A stretch of DNA of 64,000 bases from Mesostigma viride (Eukaryota; Streptophyta; Mesostigmatophyceae; Mesostigmatales; Mesostigmataceae). A model generated the notes under the pieces. That model searched no databases and had not been told where the DNA came from. It saw only the letters and a list, made by a program, of their open reading frames with translations. The stretch lies in NCBI GenBank assembly GCA_009746045.1, contig RPFO01000037.1, positions 102,363 to 166,362 of the forward strand, given 5' to 3'. Shown here in pieces: positions 46,086-57,254 of the stretch. A program made the translations under genes and the position numbers. Within the stretch, counting starts at the first letter, position 1. Every line of letters starts with the position of its first letter.

Positions 46086-47764
46086 TGCGCGACTGGTTGT
46101 GGGATACACGTTCCTGGTTGTGGGATGTGTTCCTTGTTGTGGGATACTTGTTCCTGGTTGTGGGATGCACGTTCCTGGTTGTGGGATAGTCGTTCCTGGT
46201 TGTGGGATGTGTTCCTGGTTGTGGGATACTTGTTCCTTGTTGTGGGATGCACGTTCCTGGTTGTGGGATAGTCGTTCCTGGTTGTGGGATGTGTTCCTGG
46301 TTGTGGGATACTTGTTCCTGGTTGTGAGATACACGTTCCTGGTTGTGGGATGCACGTTCCTGGTTGTGGGATGTGTTCCTGGTTGTAGGATACTTGTTCC
46401 TGGTTGTGGGATGTGTTCCTGGTTGTGGGATGCACGTTCCTGGTTGTGGGAAACACGTTCCTGGTTGTGGGATACTTGTTCCTGGTGGTGGGAAACACGT
46501 TCCTAGTTGTAGGATACACGTTCCTGGTTGTGGGAAACACGTTCCTGGTTGTAGGATACACGTTCCTGGTTGTGGGAAACACGTTCCTGGTTGTGGGAAA
46601 CACGTTCCTGGTTGTGGGAAACACGTTCCTGGTTGTGGGAAACACGTTCCTGGTTGTAGGATACTTGTTCCTGGTTGTGGGAAACACGTTCCTGGTTGTG
46701 GGAAACACGTTCCTGGTTGTAGGATACACGTTCCTGGTTGTGGGAAACACGTTCCTGGTGGTGGGAAACACGTTCCTGGTTGTGGGAAACACGTTCCTGG
46801 TTGTGGGATACTTGTTCCTGGTTGTAGGATACACGTTCCTGGTTGTGGGAAACACGTTCCTGGTTGTGGGAAACACGTTCCTGGTTGTGGGAAACACGTT
46901 CCTGGTTGTAGGATACTTATTCTTGGTTGTGGGAAACACGTTCCTGGTTGTGGGAAACACGTTCCTGGTTGTGGGAAACACGTTCCTGGTTGTGGGAAAC
47001 ACGTTCGTGGTTGTGGGATACACGTTCCTGGTTGTGGGAAACACATTCCTGGTTGTGGGAAACACATTCCTGGTTGTGGGAAACACGTTCCTGGTTGTAG
47101 GATACTTGTTCCTGGTTGTAGGATACTTGTTCCTGGTTGTGGGATGTGTTCCTGGTTGTGGGATACACGTTCCTGGTTGTGGGAAACACGTTCCTGGTTG
47201 TGGGAAACACGTTCCTGGTTGTGGGAAGCACGTTCCTGGTGGTGGGAAACACGTTCCTGGTTGTGGGAAACACGTTCCTGGTTGTAGGATACACGTTCCT
47301 GGTTGTGGGAAACACGTTCCTGGTTGTAGGATACTCGTTCCTGGTTGTGGGATAGTCGTTCCTGGTTGTGGGATACTTGTTCTTGGTTGTGGGAAACACG
47401 TTCCTGGTTGTGGGAAACACGTTCCTGGTTGTGGGAAACACGTTGCTGGTTGTGGGAAACACGTTCTTGCTTGTAGGATACTTGTTCCTGGTTGTGGGAA
47501 ACACGTTCCTGGTTGTGGGAAACACGTTGCTGGTTGTGGGAAACACGTTCCTGGTTGTGGGATACACGTTCCTGGTTGTGGGAAACACGTTCCTGGTTGT
47601 GGGAAACACGTTCCTGGTTGTAGGATACTTGTTCCTGGTTGTGGGAAACACGTTCCTGGTTGTGGGATACACGTTCCTGGTTGTAGGATACACGTTCCTG
47701 GTTGTGGGATGCACGTTCCTAGTTGTGGGATAGTCGAGCCTAGTTGTGGGATGTGTTCCTGGTC
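46086..47764. repeat. 21-bp minisatellite B, left arm (about 80 copies)
   Basis: Units of GGTTGTGGGAAACACGTTCC plus T and variants. The right arm carries the same array in reverse. Read on the complement, each unit contains AGGAAC followed by a six-base variable window and a constant CCCACAACC. All frames are open because of the 21-bp period, so the long reading frames are artefacts. Confidence 0.95.
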
Positions 47765-48505
47765 CAAATATAAAGGGGCACGGGAATTAGCGATAGCAGA
47801 GGGGGCTCGGGAATAACGTTAGCAGAGGGGCACGGGCACTAACGTTAGTGAAGGGGCACGGGCACTAACGTTAGCAGAGGGGGCTGGGCACTAACGTTAG
47901 TAAAGGGGCACGGGCACTAACGTTAGCAGAGGGGGCTGGGCACTATCGTTAGTAAAGGGGCACGGGCACTAACGATAGCAGAGGGGGCTGGGCACTAACG
48001 TTAGTAAAGGGGCACGGGCACTAACGTTAGCAGAGGGGCACGGGCACTAACGTTAGTAAAGGGGCACGGGCACTAACGTTAGCAGAGGGGGCTGGGCACT
48101 AACGTTAGTAAAGGGGCACAGGCACTAACGTTAGCAGAGGGGCACGAGCACTAACGTTAGTAAAGGGGCGCGGGCACTAACGTTAACAGAGGGGGTGTGG
48201 GAATAAAGTTAGTGAAGGGGGGTGGGCATTAACGATAGCAGGGGGGGGAGGGCACTTACGTTAGCAGAGGGGTGTGGGAACTAATGTTAGCAAAGGAGGG
48301 GGGGCACTAACGTTAGCAGAGGGGGCTGGGCACTAACGTTAGTAAAGGGGCACGGGCACTAACGTTAGCAGAGGGGGATGGGCACTAACGTTAGTAAAGG
48401 GGCACGGGCACTAACGTTAGCAGAGGGGTGTGGGAACTAATGTTAGCAAAGGAGGGGGGGGCACTAACGTTAGCAGAGGGGGCTGGGCACTAACGTTAGC
48501 AGAGG
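47765..48505. repeat. 26-bp array with TAACGTTA palindromes, left arm
   Basis: About 28 units of CACTAACGTTAG followed by a purine-rich spacer (TAAAGGGGCACGGG or CAGAGGGGGCTGGG, alternating). Every unit carries the 8-bp palindrome TAACGTTA or its TATCGTTA and TAACGATA variants. A shorter reverse copy is in the right arm. Confidence 0.92.
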
Positions 48506-48509
48506 GGTT

Positions 48510-49072
48510 GTGGGAATTAGGGCCACGCACTGCCGGCAGTTACCACTCCCTGTGATGATTGCATGGATGGCTTGTGGGTTCTGGCATGGGGTAGCACTGC
48601 CGGCAGTTACCACTCCTTGTGATGACTGCATGTCCCCGGCTTGTGTGTTCTTGCATGGGGTGGCACTGCCGGCAGTTACCACTCCTTGTGATGACTGCAT
48701 GTCCCCTTGACGCAAGGACGGCTTGTGGGGTCTTGCATGGCGTGGCACTGCCGGCAGTCACCACTCCTTGTGATGACTGCATGTCCCCGGCTTGTGTGTT
48801 CTTGCATGGGGTGGCACTGCCGGCAGTTACCACTCCTTGTGATGCCTGCATGTCCCCTTTATGCAAGGACGGCTTGTGGGGTCTTGCATGGGGTGGCACT
48901 GCCGGCAGAGGATACTTGTTCCTGGTTGTGGGATACACGTTCCTAGTTGTGGGATAGTCGTTCCTGGTTGTGGGATACTTGTTCCTGGTGGTGGGAAACA
49001 CGTTCCTGCTTGTGGGATACTCGTTCCTGCTTGTGGGATGCACGTTCCTGGTTGTGGGATACTTGTTCCTTC
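48510..49072. repeat. CTGCCGGCAG tandem repeat plus residual 21-bp units
   Basis: Five to six units carrying the 10-bp palindrome CTGCCGGCAG (48510-48908) have alternating lengths near 67 and 83 bp; the longer form adds an AAGGACGGCTTGTGGGG segment. At 48909-49072 about eight 21-bp minisatellite B units follow. No coding sequence. Confidence 0.88.
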
Positions 49073-49275
49073 ACATGTTCGCCGTTATTCCTCCATGCAG
49101 TTATTCCTACACGCACATCAAGATAGAGCTATTAAATATTTCCTTGTACATCCAATGATGCTACGTCTTGGCTATGCTCACATTACTTGCCCACGCTCCT
49201 TGTTATGATAAGCTCACATGGGTCTCATTGCACCCACAGATCTTGCAGGATCGTTTAGCGTGTCCGATTGCAGCT

Positions 49276-49484
49276 GTGGCATTAATTAATTAATTAATTA
49301 ATTAGACTCGTGCTCCCGTTTGGGAGTCACGCAGCTGTGGCATGCCTCTAGCATGAAGGAGAAAGGGGGTCTCTGACCTTCCTTCCTGTTGTGCAAACAA
49401 AGGGATGAAAGGCAGTTCGGGCTCCGTGACTCCCCAACGGGAGCACGAGTCTAATTAATTAATTAATTAATTAATTAATTACCT
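49276..49484. repeat. Tail-to-tail inverted pair of retroelement 3' ends
   Basis: (AATT)n then AGACTCGTGCTCCCG (49304) faces CGGGAGCACGAGTCT (ending 49453) then (AATT)n. Both halves contain the GTGACTCCC ... CGGGAGCAC hairpin of the LINE-like 3' end. Low-complexity ACTAACTAACT sequence follows to about 49580. The remainder to 49878 shows nothing I recognise. Confidence 0.75.
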
Positions 49485-49889
49485 ACCTACCTGACCTACC
49501 TATCAAGTTCTAACTAGCTCACTAGCTAACTAACTGACTAACTATTTTAACTAAGTAAGTACTAACTAACTACTAACTAAACAACCCCCGTTGCTCTGCC
49601 GAACTAAGTAGATGCCCTTCGATTAAAACGCACAAATCGTGAATGATGCAAGCTACCGTGCCGACGCACAATTGATTCTTGCCCCCCTACGCGTCTAAAT
49701 CTTGTATTGTTGTCAGTAAGCGCTCAACGTGCATGGGGCTAGCTGCCCAAATATGAGATTCCACGGACAACACCGAAAATGAGAAACCACAGTAGCTACC
49801 AGCAAGTTACGAACACAGGACCTCCCTAAATCTAGTATCAAGTAACGTTATTTCCCCGTTTCGACGAACTTGGTCCATTCACATTTATA

Positions 49890-50358
49890 AATTAAATTAA
49901 ATTAAATTATAACATGCCTCCGTGGGGAGGTCATGTAGCACATATTCCATGATGGATGGGGTGGAGGAAGCCGCGTGGTCGAACTATACTAACGCTAGGC
50001 TATCTAGAAAATCCTAACTACACTACTCATCAAAACGCCTCCTCCGCTTGGGGGGAGGTGGCTTGCCCACAGGGTCGGGCGTGTGCGCCTTGACAATCTT
50101 CTTCCACCGCGTCTTGTCCTGCATGACAGTCCAAAGACGGGAGAGAGAGTGTATGCGGTGCTCAAACTGGGCTGGGACCACTAGGTCGTCCAGCAACATC
50201 TGAACGTAGTTGGTGACAGGTTTCCCTACCCTTTTGGGAATGTCCGCGGGGCCAGGCCAGGTCAGAATATGCCGCCCTGGCTGGCCAAGCCGCTGGGGGC
50301 CGGCCAGACCAAGGGTGGTGTCGACCTGGCTAGTGCGGGCAAGGTGTCCTACAAATGC
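49890..50358 (-). mobile_element. 5'-truncated LINE copy with 11-bp duplication
   Basis: A 469-bp minus-strand copy of the 3' end of the LINE at 34915-36375 (about 95% alike by eye). It ends in an AATTT-type repeat and is flanked by TCACATTTATA (49879-49889 and 50359-50369). The hairpin stem CCTCC/GGAGG is perfect here. It is inserted inside the foldback element and covers only the last part of ORF2. Confidence 0.88.
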
Positions 50359-50659
50359 TCACATTTATAGCGGTGAATTAATTGTCACACCTTGCTCAGG
50401 CAAAGTGCGCCAAGTCCTACAGCATGTCTCCCCATGTCATTCACTTAAATAAGGAAGGGAAATGTAAAGCCATGCATCGTGAAGCCGTATGAAAGGGCAT
50501 AACCACCCAAATAATCAAGTTGGTACGTATAGTGTCAACCATGCGTGTCAGCCGTGCGTCGGTGTCTTCCGAAAACTATACAGCATATCAAGGAGACAAC
50601 CATATAGTCATGCTTCATCAACCACCGCAAATTGAAACGCAAATTGAAAAATAATGTTT

Positions 50660-52616
50660 CATGTCCCACGTAGCTCCCACAAAAACCAGCATCTTCATTA
50701 AAACAATAAGTGGAAGCATACATGTGACACTATTGACATGCCCGGAGGCACGCCGTTCAAGGCCCTTCATGAAGTACGTTGCCCTAGAGGCAACCAAGAC
50801 AAGGGTGGGTGGGTGGGGAGCAAAGAAAGAGGCCGACAAAACCAGCCAGAGCGGCTTTTAGTCGCAAAACCTCCCTTATCCCTAGCTAACTGACGTCATT
50901 AAACCCTTATGTTCAGTGATGCTAGTAAGACGCTAACCGTACAGACCGGGGGTAGAATATCCCGAATCTGCACGGCTAGTATTAAATAATGCGTAGGTTG
51001 TTCTTTTCAGGGGCACTGCACCTCACGCCCCGTTCCGCCCGGGTATAATCAACCCAAGCGCGGAACGCACATTTTATTTAATTCATTTTTCAACCATGCA
51101 CTATACTGCATCTACTAATCACAAAAGCTCTAGCCAAACAGCTACGAGAAAACACTACGACATATAAGCCGCTCATCCAGCGGCCTCTTGTTCCCGCATT
51201 CACGTATAGAAGAAACTCCGTTCAAAGAACCCCGATTCATGTCCCACGTAGCTCCCACAAAAACCAGCATCTTCATTAAAACAATAAGTGGAAGCATACA
51301 TGTGACACTATTGACATGCCCGGAGGCACGCCGTTCAAGGCCCTTCATGAAGTACGTTGCCCAATCACCCCCGCCCTGGCTTTCCCTTGAAGCCGCACTC
51401 CACCTTGCTCGTTGTCACAAGTGACCGCCCTGCCGCAAAACGGGAGCCCCCCCACATCGGGAGGCGTGTGCCCGGCGGCTGTGGATGCAAGGCCAGGCCC
51501 AAAAAGGCCCAGCGCATTTGCACTGCGATTGCGCACGGCGAGCCTATCATGACCCCTCTCGGGGCCCCGAGTCGGTACCGCTATGGCCGTCTCCCCATAG
51601 ACCCGGGGTGCTTCGAGAAAAAACGTGGACCTAGCCCAGGCCCCGCCAGCCCGGATGCCCGAGGCCACAGCCCCAGGCACCTGGCTGAACGAGAGTCCGT
51701 TCAGCCAAGACCGCATTCCCCCCGAGGTTTCTATGCGTGGGGAAAAAATTTCTAGCTTAAGCGCTTTTCCCATCGCCGTCCCCAGCCCCAACCACCCCCC
51801 CTCGGCGGAAGGCAATTGCAAAGTTTGCTGGCCAGCAGCAATTTCCGAAGAAAAAGCCTCAGGCCGCGGACCGAGACACGGGTCGCCAGTGCCAGCCATC
51901 CGGCTCCAACCCGGGGTGCAAGCATCCCCAGGTACGGAGCACCAGCTCGCGCACTGGGCCGACCAAGCGACAGTTGAGCACCTGTCACGGCACCCGGCCC
52001 ACCAAAGACCCCAAGCTGGGGAAAAGGTGCGGACCGGAGGTAATCATTTTCTTTTCTTTTAGTTAACCGGGCGAGGAACTACGCCTGGCCGGTTAACAAC
52101 TGGAAGTCTCACCACTGGCCAAGTGGCCGGTGCGACCAGTGCTTTTGGGATTTTGCTCCGCAGCACCCATAGCTGCGGCTGCCGCCGCAACGACAACGAG
52201 CAAAGAAAGAGGCCGACAAAACCAGCCAGAGCGGCTTTTAGTCGCAAAACCTCCCTTATCCCTAGCTAACTGACGTCATGAAACCCTTATGTTCAGTGAT
52301 GCTAGTAAGACGCTAACCGTACAGACCGGGGGTAGAATATCCCGAATCTGCACGGCTAGTATTAAATAATGCGTAGGTTGTTCTTTTCAGGGGCACTGCA
52401 CCTCACGCCCCGTTCCGCCCGGGTATAATCAACCCAAGCGCGGAACGCACATTTTATTTAATTCATTTTTCAACCATGCACTATACTGCATCTACTAATC
52501 ACAAAAGCTCTAGCCAAACAGCTACGAGAAAACACTACGACATATAAGCCGCTCATCCAGCGGCCTCTTGTTCCCGCATTCACGTATAGAAGAAACTCCG
52601 TTCAAAGAACCCCGAA
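50660..52616 (-). mobile_element. Head-to-tail dimeric element, copy 2
   Basis: Reverse-oriented copy of 30398-32357 with the same architecture: A (52616-52198), B (52197-51359), C (51358-51238), then A (51237-50818), the CCCACCCACCC linker and C (50785-50660). The interval is only about 3 bp shorter than copy 1. Flanks are unrelated to those of copy 1 and show no duplication, so the dimer itself was the unit that inserted. Confidence 0.75.
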
Positions 52617-52879
52617 TCACAGGCTCAACCGGAACTCCCGATCAACACGTCAGTACCACCCTCTGTAGGCAAGTCCATATCGAACGGACGTAACGCCACT
52701 GAGAGACGGCGTAACTAACAAAGATAACCCGCCCCCCCGCCCCCAACAGGTAGGGAGCCCCTTGCAGCAGTAGAGAGGACCACGATAAAAACAAAGTAAG
52801 ATAGCGGGTAATCATGAAGTAGACCTACGCATCCCATGACTATGCCACCACCAATTAGCTTCCCATTACGCAGTGAGAG

Positions 52880-52975
52880 TTACGTCATCTGGTGGGATTC
52901 GACCGACTAGCCAATCGGTGCAGGGGCTTACCACCTCCATCAATTGAGCCACCTCCCCCCAATGGTGGTTCCCCT
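52880..52975 (-). other. tRNA-like SINE head (A and B box)
   Basis: On the minus strand TGGCTCAATTGATGG (A-box-like) is followed by GGTCGAATCCC (B-box-like) with about 58 nt from the start of one to the end of the other. I could not fold a complete cloverleaf, so a tRNA-derived SINE or tRNA relic is more likely than a working tRNA gene. Confidence 0.35.
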
Positions 52976-54059
52976 GACTGCCTGGAGGAGGGCTTGCCGG
53001 GGCGGACGGCATCCAAGGCAGGACTCCCACCACGAACAATTACACTCCCACTTGGTAGTGAGTAGGCCAACTAATGATAACACACACAAAGGATGCACAC
53101 TACATACCGGAGCACCCTCACAGGCGTGCGCAGGGCGGGTCTACAACCCTCTACCCTACACTCCATCGCTGTGCAAGTTGCCACGTTTTTCTCAATAAAA
53201 GCTCCATAGAGGCCCTTTAGTGCTGGACATCTGTATCGGTATCGGGAATGGGTTAACACAACCGCGAGCAACTCTTCTTCAGCACTTGAGCCACAGGAGG
53301 ATGTCGCACAGGTCGCGCTCGTTCGTCCCACGTCAGGTGTGGCGGTGTCTTCCCGGTATACCTGCTCCTTCTACCTCTAGGTCAGGGCCTGCATGCATAC
53401 AAAGGAAGACAAGAAGATATTATCGGACTTGGGAACATGCCAAACACGCCCCTGGTAATAAACCCGCGTTCTGCTAAGCGTATGTGTGTGCCATTCTTGA
53501 CATATGTAAATTAACAAAAAAAAGTATACCTTACCGAGACTACCAAACCGAGAACCGATCGACATCATGTGTGGGTGCATGGTCATGTGTATTGGACAAT
53601 TTGTGTGTGTTTTCCTGTGAGCAAAAATATATGGCCATGTACAAAAAAGCAATCCGGCATGTAGTTCAGGTAGAGAACAACTTACAAAAACTTAAATGAT
53701 ACTACAATCAAATGCGAACAAATCAACAACATTGTTAGGTTGTTATTCATGTGTATAAAACATACATCACGATTCACCTGTCAAGTCCTCAATGCAGGTC
53801 CGGGCATCTTCCCGAACACCAAGAGAGGAGCTTTGACCTCCCACCATGACGTCACGGTCTGCATGCATTCACAAAAAGACATTTATTTCAAAGGTTTTTA
53901 TGTAAATTAGTTTAATGCAGTAGTAGATTCCTCAAAACCCGGCCTCTCCCCCAAGTTATAGATTTACTACCTCGCTTTCTCAAAGCTGGCCTATCTCACG
54001 TTACCATAAATAGGTCCCAAGCGATCCCGAGCGTCATGTGAGCAAACCCTTGTGGTAAA
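52976..54059. other. Centre of foldback element, no gene seen
   Basis: No coding sequence or repeat recognised. Short open frames lack any family signature. Confidence 0.45.
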
Positions 54060-54330
54060 GACTTTACGTTAGTGCCCGTGCCCCTTTACTAACGTTAGTG
54101 CCCAGCCCCCTCTGCTATCGTTAGTGCCCGTGCCCCTTTACTAACGATAGTGCCCAGCCCCCTCTGCTAACGTTAGTGCCCGTGCCCCTTTACTAACGTT
54201 AGTGCCCAGCCCCCTCTGCTAACGTTAGTGCCCGTGCCCCTTCACTAACGTTAGTGCCCGTGCCCCTCTGCTAACGTTATTCCCGAGCCCCCTCTGCTAT
54301 CGCTAATTCCCGTGCCCCTTTATATTTGGA
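54060..54330. repeat. 26-bp array, right arm (reverse)
   Basis: About ten units complementary to 47765-48505, with the same alternation of two spacer types and the TAACGTTA palindrome. Confidence 0.92.
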
Positions 54331-54334
54331 CCAG

Positions 54335-55432
54335 GAACACATCCCACAACTAGGCTCGACTATCCTACAACCAGGAACGTGTTTCCCACAACCAGGAACG
54401 TGTATCCCACAACCAGGAACGTGTATCCCACAACCAGGAACGTGTTTCCCACAACCAGGAACGTGTTTCCCACAACCAGGAACGTGTATCCCACAACCAC
54501 GAACGTGTTTCCCACAACCAGGAACGTGTTTCCCACAACCAGGAACGTGTTTCCCACAACCAGGAACGTGTTTCCCACAACCAAGAACAAGTATCCTACA
54601 ACCAGGAACGTGTTTCCCACAACCAGGAACGTGTTTCCCACAACCAGGAACGTGTTTCCCACAACCAGGAACGTGTTTCCCACAACCAGGAACGTGTTTC
54701 CCACAACCAGGAACGTGTTTCCCACAACCAGGAACGTGTATCCTACAACCAGGAACGTGTTTCCCACAACCAGGAACGTGTTTCCCACAACCAGCAACGT
54801 GTTTCCCACAACCAGGAATGTGTTTCCCACAACCAAGAACAAGTATCCTACAACCAGGAACGTGTTTCCCACAACCAGGAACGTGTATACCACAACCAGG
54901 AACAAGTATCCTACAACCAGGAACAAGTATCCTACAACCAGGAACGTGTTTCCCACAACCAGGAACGTGTTTCCCACAACCATGAACGTGTTTCCCACAA
55001 CCAGGAACGTGTATCCTACAACCAGGAACAAGTATCCTACAACCAGGAACGTGTTTCCCACAACCAGGAACGTGTTTCCCACAACCAGGAACGTGTTTCC
55101 CACAACCAGGAACGTGTATCCTACAACCAGGAACGTGTTTCCCACAACCAGGAACGTGTTTCCCACAACCAGGAACGTGTTTCCCACAACCAGGAACAAG
55201 TATCCCACAACAAGGAACACATCCCACAACCAGGAACGTGTATCCCACAACCAGGAACAAGTATCCCACAACAAGGAACGTGCATCCCACAACCAGGAAC
55301 ACATCCCACAACCAGGAACGACTATCCCACAACCAGGAACGTGCATCCCACAACCAGGAACAAGTATCCCACAACAAGGAACACATCCCACAACCAGGAA
55401 CGTGTATCCCACAACCAGTCGCGCAGTCGGTC
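54335..55432. repeat. 21-bp minisatellite B, right arm (reverse)
   Basis: About 52 units of CCCACAACCAGGAACGTG and variants, complementary to 46086-47764. The right array is about 0.6 kb shorter. Confidence 0.95.
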
Positions 55433-55435
55433 TGA

Positions 55436-56155
55436 ATGACTGGCATTATACCGTGCGTCATATTCGTCTCCGGCTTGGCAGTGCCGTCATCCTGCATACA
55501 AAAAGAACATTGGAGCCAGCACTTTCCCGCGGGTTGTAGCCGATATTCCTCCATGCAGCGATATTCACCAATGCGCTATCAATAAACAAGTCGACACCAT
55601 CCGGTATGTAAAAAAAGCACGCTGCTGGCCACGACGGTCACGGCGATGATGAACGACAATAACAAGAACGCCTAATAGCAGGCGTCATACAAACTAGAAC
55701 AGACTGGAACAACTACTTACCCAGTCGTCTGTGATCTTGACGCAGAGCCTGGTTTACAAGGAAGCGAGGGAAACCGGCCACTATGAGCACCCCTACTTAA
55801 CCCACATAATGAAGGTTAGGAATCCTCCCCATCATGCTAACCGTAGACTCGGTGAAACGCCCCATGCTACAAATACGATAGCCCAGCAACGACTACTTGC
55901 GGCCATCACCTTGTCCAGTTCTGGCTGGCTGTGCGGCGGTAATTTTACCAAGTTTAAAAATGTTACGCCGCACCAGTCTGTGCTTTTTTACGTAGTACCA
56001 GTGTAGTGTAGAAATCTGCCAAAAGAGCAAACGCCCAAAGCCAACTTCCAAGACGCCCAAAGCCAAATTCCAAGACGCCCAAAGTGTGACACAAAGCCCA
56101 AAGGCGGGCGAGTCTGGCGCGGCGCCGGCCATTGGGCCCCGGAATAAGAAATACC
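55436..56155. repeat. Foldback element, right terminal unique segment
   Basis: Inverted copy of 45369-46085, ending GGAATAAGAAATACC immediately before the TGTGTTTCCC duplication. Confidence 0.85.
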
Positions 56156-56165
56156 TGTGTTTCCC

Positions 56166-56842
56166 TGCTATCAGCCCAGCCAGCGGGGCCTGACACGGGG
56201 AAGCGCTGCTGGCACGAATTCAAGCATGATGGTTGCAGCTGTGGCCCACATGCCCATTGCCCGCGCCCGCGCCTGCCCCCGTGCGTTTGTCCCCGAGTCC
56301 AAAAGGTTGGACAAAAGTCAACAGAAATTGCCTAGTGCACGTGGTGACACCTCAACCGAACTTTCAACGCGCTGCAGGGTGCGATAGTTCTTAGGTCCGT
56401 AATCCGTAACATCCGTATCTATGTTGCATGAAATTCTATGCGCTCATAGAAAGATCAGTCGCGTCAGTCGGTCAGGACTGCAGACAAAAACGTACGCCAG
56501 TCGCATCTACTGACCTAAATATTTCCGGCCCTCGGCCGCTAGCTACTAAAATTTCTGCTGAATGGGAATGATGGGATCCAACTGACTGACTGACTGAACT
56601 AATAAGATGATTCTGTTGATCCGACGTTGACCCGCAACTCGTCCCTTGTTGTCTCCTGTTGTACGATCGCGAGGAGCGCCCAGCAAATATCGAGATAATT
56701 ATGTACCGTTTGTTGTTGTAGTTGTGTCCCACGCCCCACATCAACTCTACTGTACCCTAGTACCATCCGATATACTACCGTCATTCACGCCTTAAGTTGG
56801 GTTCGAGGTTTTCGAATTCTTAAGTTTGGGTTCGAGGGAACC
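56166..56842. other. Original upstream flank of kinase, no gene seen
   Basis: Beyond the target duplication this should be the sequence that preceded the kinase gene before the foldback insertion. A short ACTGACTGACTGA run is near 56580. No gene is supported. Confidence 0.45.
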
Positions 56843-56846
56843 TTAA

Positions 56847-57254
56847 CTGGCTGTCCGCGACACTCCCGGAGCTAGTGTATACCACCCCCCGGGGGGGCAT
56901 TTTCTGGGGTGGGGGGGGGGGGGGTCTTGCCCCCCGCCCCCCCCCCCCCAGTTTTGGGGGGGGGGGGGGGGGGTCGGCCCCCCAAAAATTTATATATTGG
57001 AATTTATATGTATTAAAAAACAACTCTCTGCTTGGGCGCGGGTAGTTCCGGTGGGGCGCGGGTAGTTCCGGTGGCAAAACGCAGGGGAAGTGGCGCGGGG
57101 GGGGGGGAGCGGCCTCTGAGAAGTAAGGAATACTAAGCGAAAATGCCACGTAGGGGCACAAAGAGAGACTGGACTGAATCGTATTGAGTTGCTGCAAATC
57201 ATGATGAAGGGAAGAAGGGTTTAGGGGAGGGGAAAGGAGTAATATTTATACCTG
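56847..57254. mobile_element. G-tract TIR element, copy 2 (truncated)
   Basis: The left end matches 11597 onward (CTGGCTGTCCGCG..., G and C runs, then unique sequence) to the position equivalent to 12000, where the Penelope-like element begins. It is preceded by TTAA (56843-56846). The right TIR is absent from the window. Confidence 0.82.

Larger units (their letters stand above)
45369..56155. mobile_element. 10.8-kb foldback-type transposon with minisatellite arms
   Basis: The ends are inverted copies starting GGTATTTCTTATTCCGG (45369) and closing at 56155. Both sides are flanked by the perfect direct repeat TGTGTTTCCC (45359-45368 and 56156-56165). The left arm (45369 to about 48505) and right arm (about 54060 to 56155) share, in mirror order, a unique 0.7-kb terminal segment, a 21-bp tandem array and a 26-bp tandem array. 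The centre contains further tandem repeats and nested insertions but no transposase. Long TIRs made of tandem repeats are the hallmark of foldback elements, and a 9-10-bp duplication with GG ends would suit the Mutator class. Insertion lies 216 bp upstream of the kinase start codon. A non-autonomous element is inferred. Confidence 0.82.

Noticed and set aside
46076-47816. 470- to 563-codon frames in the 21-bp array
   Set aside because: They are periodic products of a 21-bp repeat, open in several frames on both strands, and mirrored in the right arm.
46086-49072. CRISPR-like array of constant repeats with variable words
   Set aside because: Units are 21 bp with a six-base variable window, no spacer-length segments and no cas genes, in a eukaryotic context. 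This is a minisatellite.
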